Assembly: GCF_002902945.1 (NCBI RefSeq) | Contig: NZ_CP026102.1 | Location: forward strand, 2,604,001 to 2,668,000 | Direction of reading: 5' to 3' | DNA: 64,000 nucleotides | Source: Paraburkholderia caribensis | Lineage (GTDB): Bacteria; Pseudomonadota; Gammaproteobacteria; Burkholderiales; Burkholderiaceae | Part shown: one piece after another, positions 62,362 through 64,000 of the stretch | Layout of the letters: every line of letters begins with the position of its first letter | How positions within the stretch are numbered: position 1 is the first letter of the stretch | Notes under the pieces: generated by a model | Seen by the model: the letters and a program-made list of their open reading frames with translations, nothing else | The model's database searches: none | Told to the model about the DNA's origin: nothing | Position numbers and translations under genes: made by a program

Positions 62362-62820
62362 ATGACAGACCTACTCGACCGGGCGCGCGGCGCGCTGCAC
62401 GCCCAGCCATTCAGCGTGCTGCTCGGCACCGAACTGATGTATGTCGGTGCGAACGAGCTGACGCTGTGCCTGCCGATCCGCGACGAATTGCGGCAGCAGC
62501 ATGGTTTCGTGCACGGCGGTGTGATCAGTTATCTCGTCGATAACGCGCTCACTTTTGCTGGTGCGCTGGCGCTTGGGCCTCGCGTTGTGACGGGCGAGTA
62601 CAAGATCAACTATCTGCGGCCCGCGATGGCGGGCGTGCTGATGGCACGCGCGGAAGTGGTGTATGTGGGGCGGCAGCAGGCTACCTGTCAGTGCGATGTG
62701 TTCGTCACCGATGGCGATAAGGAAAGGCTCGTCGCTGTCGCGCAGGGGACGATCAATCGTATCGGGGATGGGACGGAGGCTGGGGCTCCGTATGAAGGGG
62801 ATCGGCATATGCGGGAGTGA
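62362..62820 (+). CDS. PaaI-type hotdog thioesterase
   Basis: 152 residues from ATG 62362, preceded by GAAGGAACGACG. The hotdog fold with HGFVHGGVISYLVDNALTFAGAL (catalytic HGG-type loop and Asp/Ala helix, ~47-68), GEYKINYLRPAMAGVLMARAEVVYVGRQQATCQCDVF is the PaaI signature. It would hydrolyse acyl- or aryl-CoA thioesters. Single gene. Its 3' end lies ~200 bp from R4. Confidence 0.93.
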   Translation: MTDLLDRARGALHAQPFSVLLGTELMYVGANELTLCLPIRDELRQQHGFVHGGVISYLVDNALTFAGALALGPRVVTGEYKINYLRPAMAGVLMARAEVVYVGRQQATCQCDVFVTDGDKERLVAVAQGTINRIGDGTEAGAPYEGDRHMRE

Positions 62821-63018
62821 TGTTTTTTTTGTCTTCGACGCTCGGGTGTTTGGCGTTTTTCTCTTATCTGCGATGCTGTTTGGGTTGCCTCTGCGATGGT
62901 CGATGCGGATGCGTGCGTAATGTCTCGAACGTGATTTGTTAGCGGGCTTCAGGCTTCACCGGTCGGGGTTTTTGGCCTTTGCTTTCGCTGGCATCCGCGA
63001 TTTGCTTTTGCTTTCGCT

Positions 63019-63670
63019 GGCATCCGCGATGCGTTATCTAGCTTCACGCGTCGCCCCTGTGCGGGGCGGCACCTACTTTTCTTTGCCGCCGCAAAGAAAA
63101 GTAGGCAAAAGAAAGCGGCTCACACCGCCAGCCTTTGACGTTTGCCCACGGGCCCCCAACGGCCCCACGCTTCACACCCCAGTGGCCCTGGTCGGTGCCC
63201 GTTGCCAGCGCGCCGAATCGGCGCCTCACCCACTTCAAACACCCGTACGTGGGCAAGCGCCAGCGAATGGCATATGCCGCCCAGGTGGCAAACTGTGTGT
63301 AGGTTGTCGCGTCGTATAGCTTGGCGCTCTTACCGGGTGGGACGCGTGCGCTATTGGTCTGGAGTGAAGCATGTGGAGCACCGAGGGCCTACACACAGTT
63401 TGCCACCTGGGCGGCGGCGAACTGTCTGGCGCGGCATGCTGAAACGCGGGCGTGAAGCGGGTGAGGCGCTCAGCAAGAGCGCTGGCAACGAGCAAGAATG
63501 ATGTGATTGCCGTGTGAAGTGTAAGACCCTTTGGGGGCCCTCAGGCAAGAACATGGGCTGGCGGTGTGAGCCGCTTTCTTTTGCCTACTTTTCTTTGCGG
63601 CGGCAAAGAAAAGTAGGTGCCGCCCCGCACAGGGGCGACGCGTGAAGCTAGATAACGCATCGCGGATGCC
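63019..63670. repeat. palindromic element R4 (652 bp)
   Basis: Between convergent genes (thioesterase + and FAH hydrolase -). Outer arms 63048-63128 and 63561-63641. The 37-bp flanks, including variable bases CTAGATAACGCATCG, are exactly complementary left and right although they differ from R1-R3. The left middle arm is type A; the right is type B (GTAAGACCCTTTGGGGGCCCTCAGGCAAG). Centre almost identical to R1. Further out, CCGGTCGGGGTTTTT (~62959) and its partial complement AAAAACCCCGACC (~63770) extend the symmetry. A second arm-like unit GGCGACGCCTGAAGGGCGATAAC lies at ~63709-63731. Confidence 0.93.
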
Positions 63671-63793
63671 CGCGCAAAGGACCAGCGCAAAGGCCCAATA
63701 CACCGACCGGCGACGCCTGAAGGGCGATAACAAAACGCGGATGCCAGCAAAAGCAAAAGCAAAAGCCAAAAACCCCGACCAGCAACTCCTCAA

Positions 63794-64000
63794 TCACTCC
63801 GCCGCATAAGTCTTCTGCTGCTGCTCGCCGAGCCCCTCAATCCCGAGCTTCACAGTCTGCCCCGGCTTCAAATAAACAGCCTCGGGCTTCACGCCCATCC
63901 CAACCCCTGGCGGCGTGCCCGTAGAAATCACATCCCCCGGCTGCAAGCTCATACACTGCGACAGATAAGAAACAAGCTTCGCAACACCAAACACCATGGT
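63794..64000 (-). CDS. fumarylacetoacetate hydrolase family protein, C-terminal end (partial)
   Basis: The last ~68 codons, open past the right edge of the window. MVFGVAKLVSYLSQCMSLQPGDVISTGTPPGVGMGVKP is the typical C-terminal segment of FAH / 2-keto-4-pentenoate hydratase-type enzymes (metal-dependent C-C hydrolases), with the STGTPPGVG active-site strand. The preceding catalytic Glu/Asp ligands are outside. It ends 124 bp after R4. Confidence 0.92.
   Translation of the reverse strand, partial: TMVFGVAKLVSYLSQCMSLQPGDVISTGTPPGVGMGVKPEAVYLKPGQTVKLGIEGLGEQQQKTYAAE

Overview
The window reads as chromosomal DNA from a high-GC beta-proteobacterium of the Paraburkholderia/Caballeronia/Burkholderia group. 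This is inferred from gene content: a prpB-prpC-(MliC-like)-prpD-acnA propionate operon, a Burkholderia-type Gram-negative porin, an intracellular PHB depolymerase, NodT-type efflux and a MocR-linked polyamine-type ABC operon. Base composition is uniformly GC-rich except for an AT-rich regulatory gap near 24.1-24.4 kb. No rRNA, tRNA, CRISPR array or transposase was seen.

Layout. 1-6.3 kb (+): 2-methylcitrate cycle genes ending at a clear rho-independent terminator. 6.4-17.5 kb (-): a tightly packed ten-gene catabolic operon (RraA-type aldolase, D-2-hydroxyacid dehydrogenase, SMP-30 lactonase, MFS, porin, COG3618 amidohydrolase, three more MFS genes of which one is frameshifted, and a Tat-exported LigI-like lactonase). 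It is read away from a divergent IclR regulator, with repeated operator-like boxes between them. 18.6-20.3 kb (-): translationally coupled DUF192, TadE and lytic transglycosylase genes. 20.3-24.1 kb: a worn two-component cluster with a truncated response regulator, a hybrid kinase whose catalytic boxes are degenerate but whose receiver and Hpt domains look intact, a stand-alone Hpt protein and a complete LuxR-type regulator. 24.4-29.7 kb (+): TetR, HlyD, ABC ATPase, ABC permease and NodT efflux operon. 29.7-30.6 kb (-): a GlsB/YeaQ-type membrane protein and a GNAT acetyltransferase. 30.8-35.2 kb (-): polyamine-type ABC importer divergent from a MocR regulator. 37.0-44.1 kb (-): envelope genes (RlpA, degenerate LytM/LysM lipoprotein, a 1260-residue DUF748/AsmA-like protein, DUF1254 lipoprotein). 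45.3-63.8 kb: single genes and pairs (copper ATPase, two chemoreceptors, GST, PHB depolymerase, flavin reductase, 3-hydroxyacyl-CoA dehydrogenase, small secreted and cytosolic proteins, MgtC, AGE epimerase, thioesterase, partial FAH hydrolase).

The most unusual feature is a family of four nearly equal-length (652-653 bp) nested palindromic elements confined to 44.4-63.8 kb. Each has ~81-bp outer arms, a 25-bp inner inverted repeat and a conserved asymmetric centre. Three lie between convergent genes and one between divergent genes. Their arms come in two interchangeable sequence types, and the two flanks of one element can be identical while differing from those of other elements. This suggests recombination or gene conversion between arms. 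I do not recognise a named family for them.

Other points worth reading: a MerR/CueR-type promoter with a 19-bp spacer in front of copA, a sigma28-like promoter in front of a chemoreceptor, repeated operator-like boxes next to the IclR and MocR regulators, and a 52-codon gene preceded by twin AGGGTTTTCCCT boxes.
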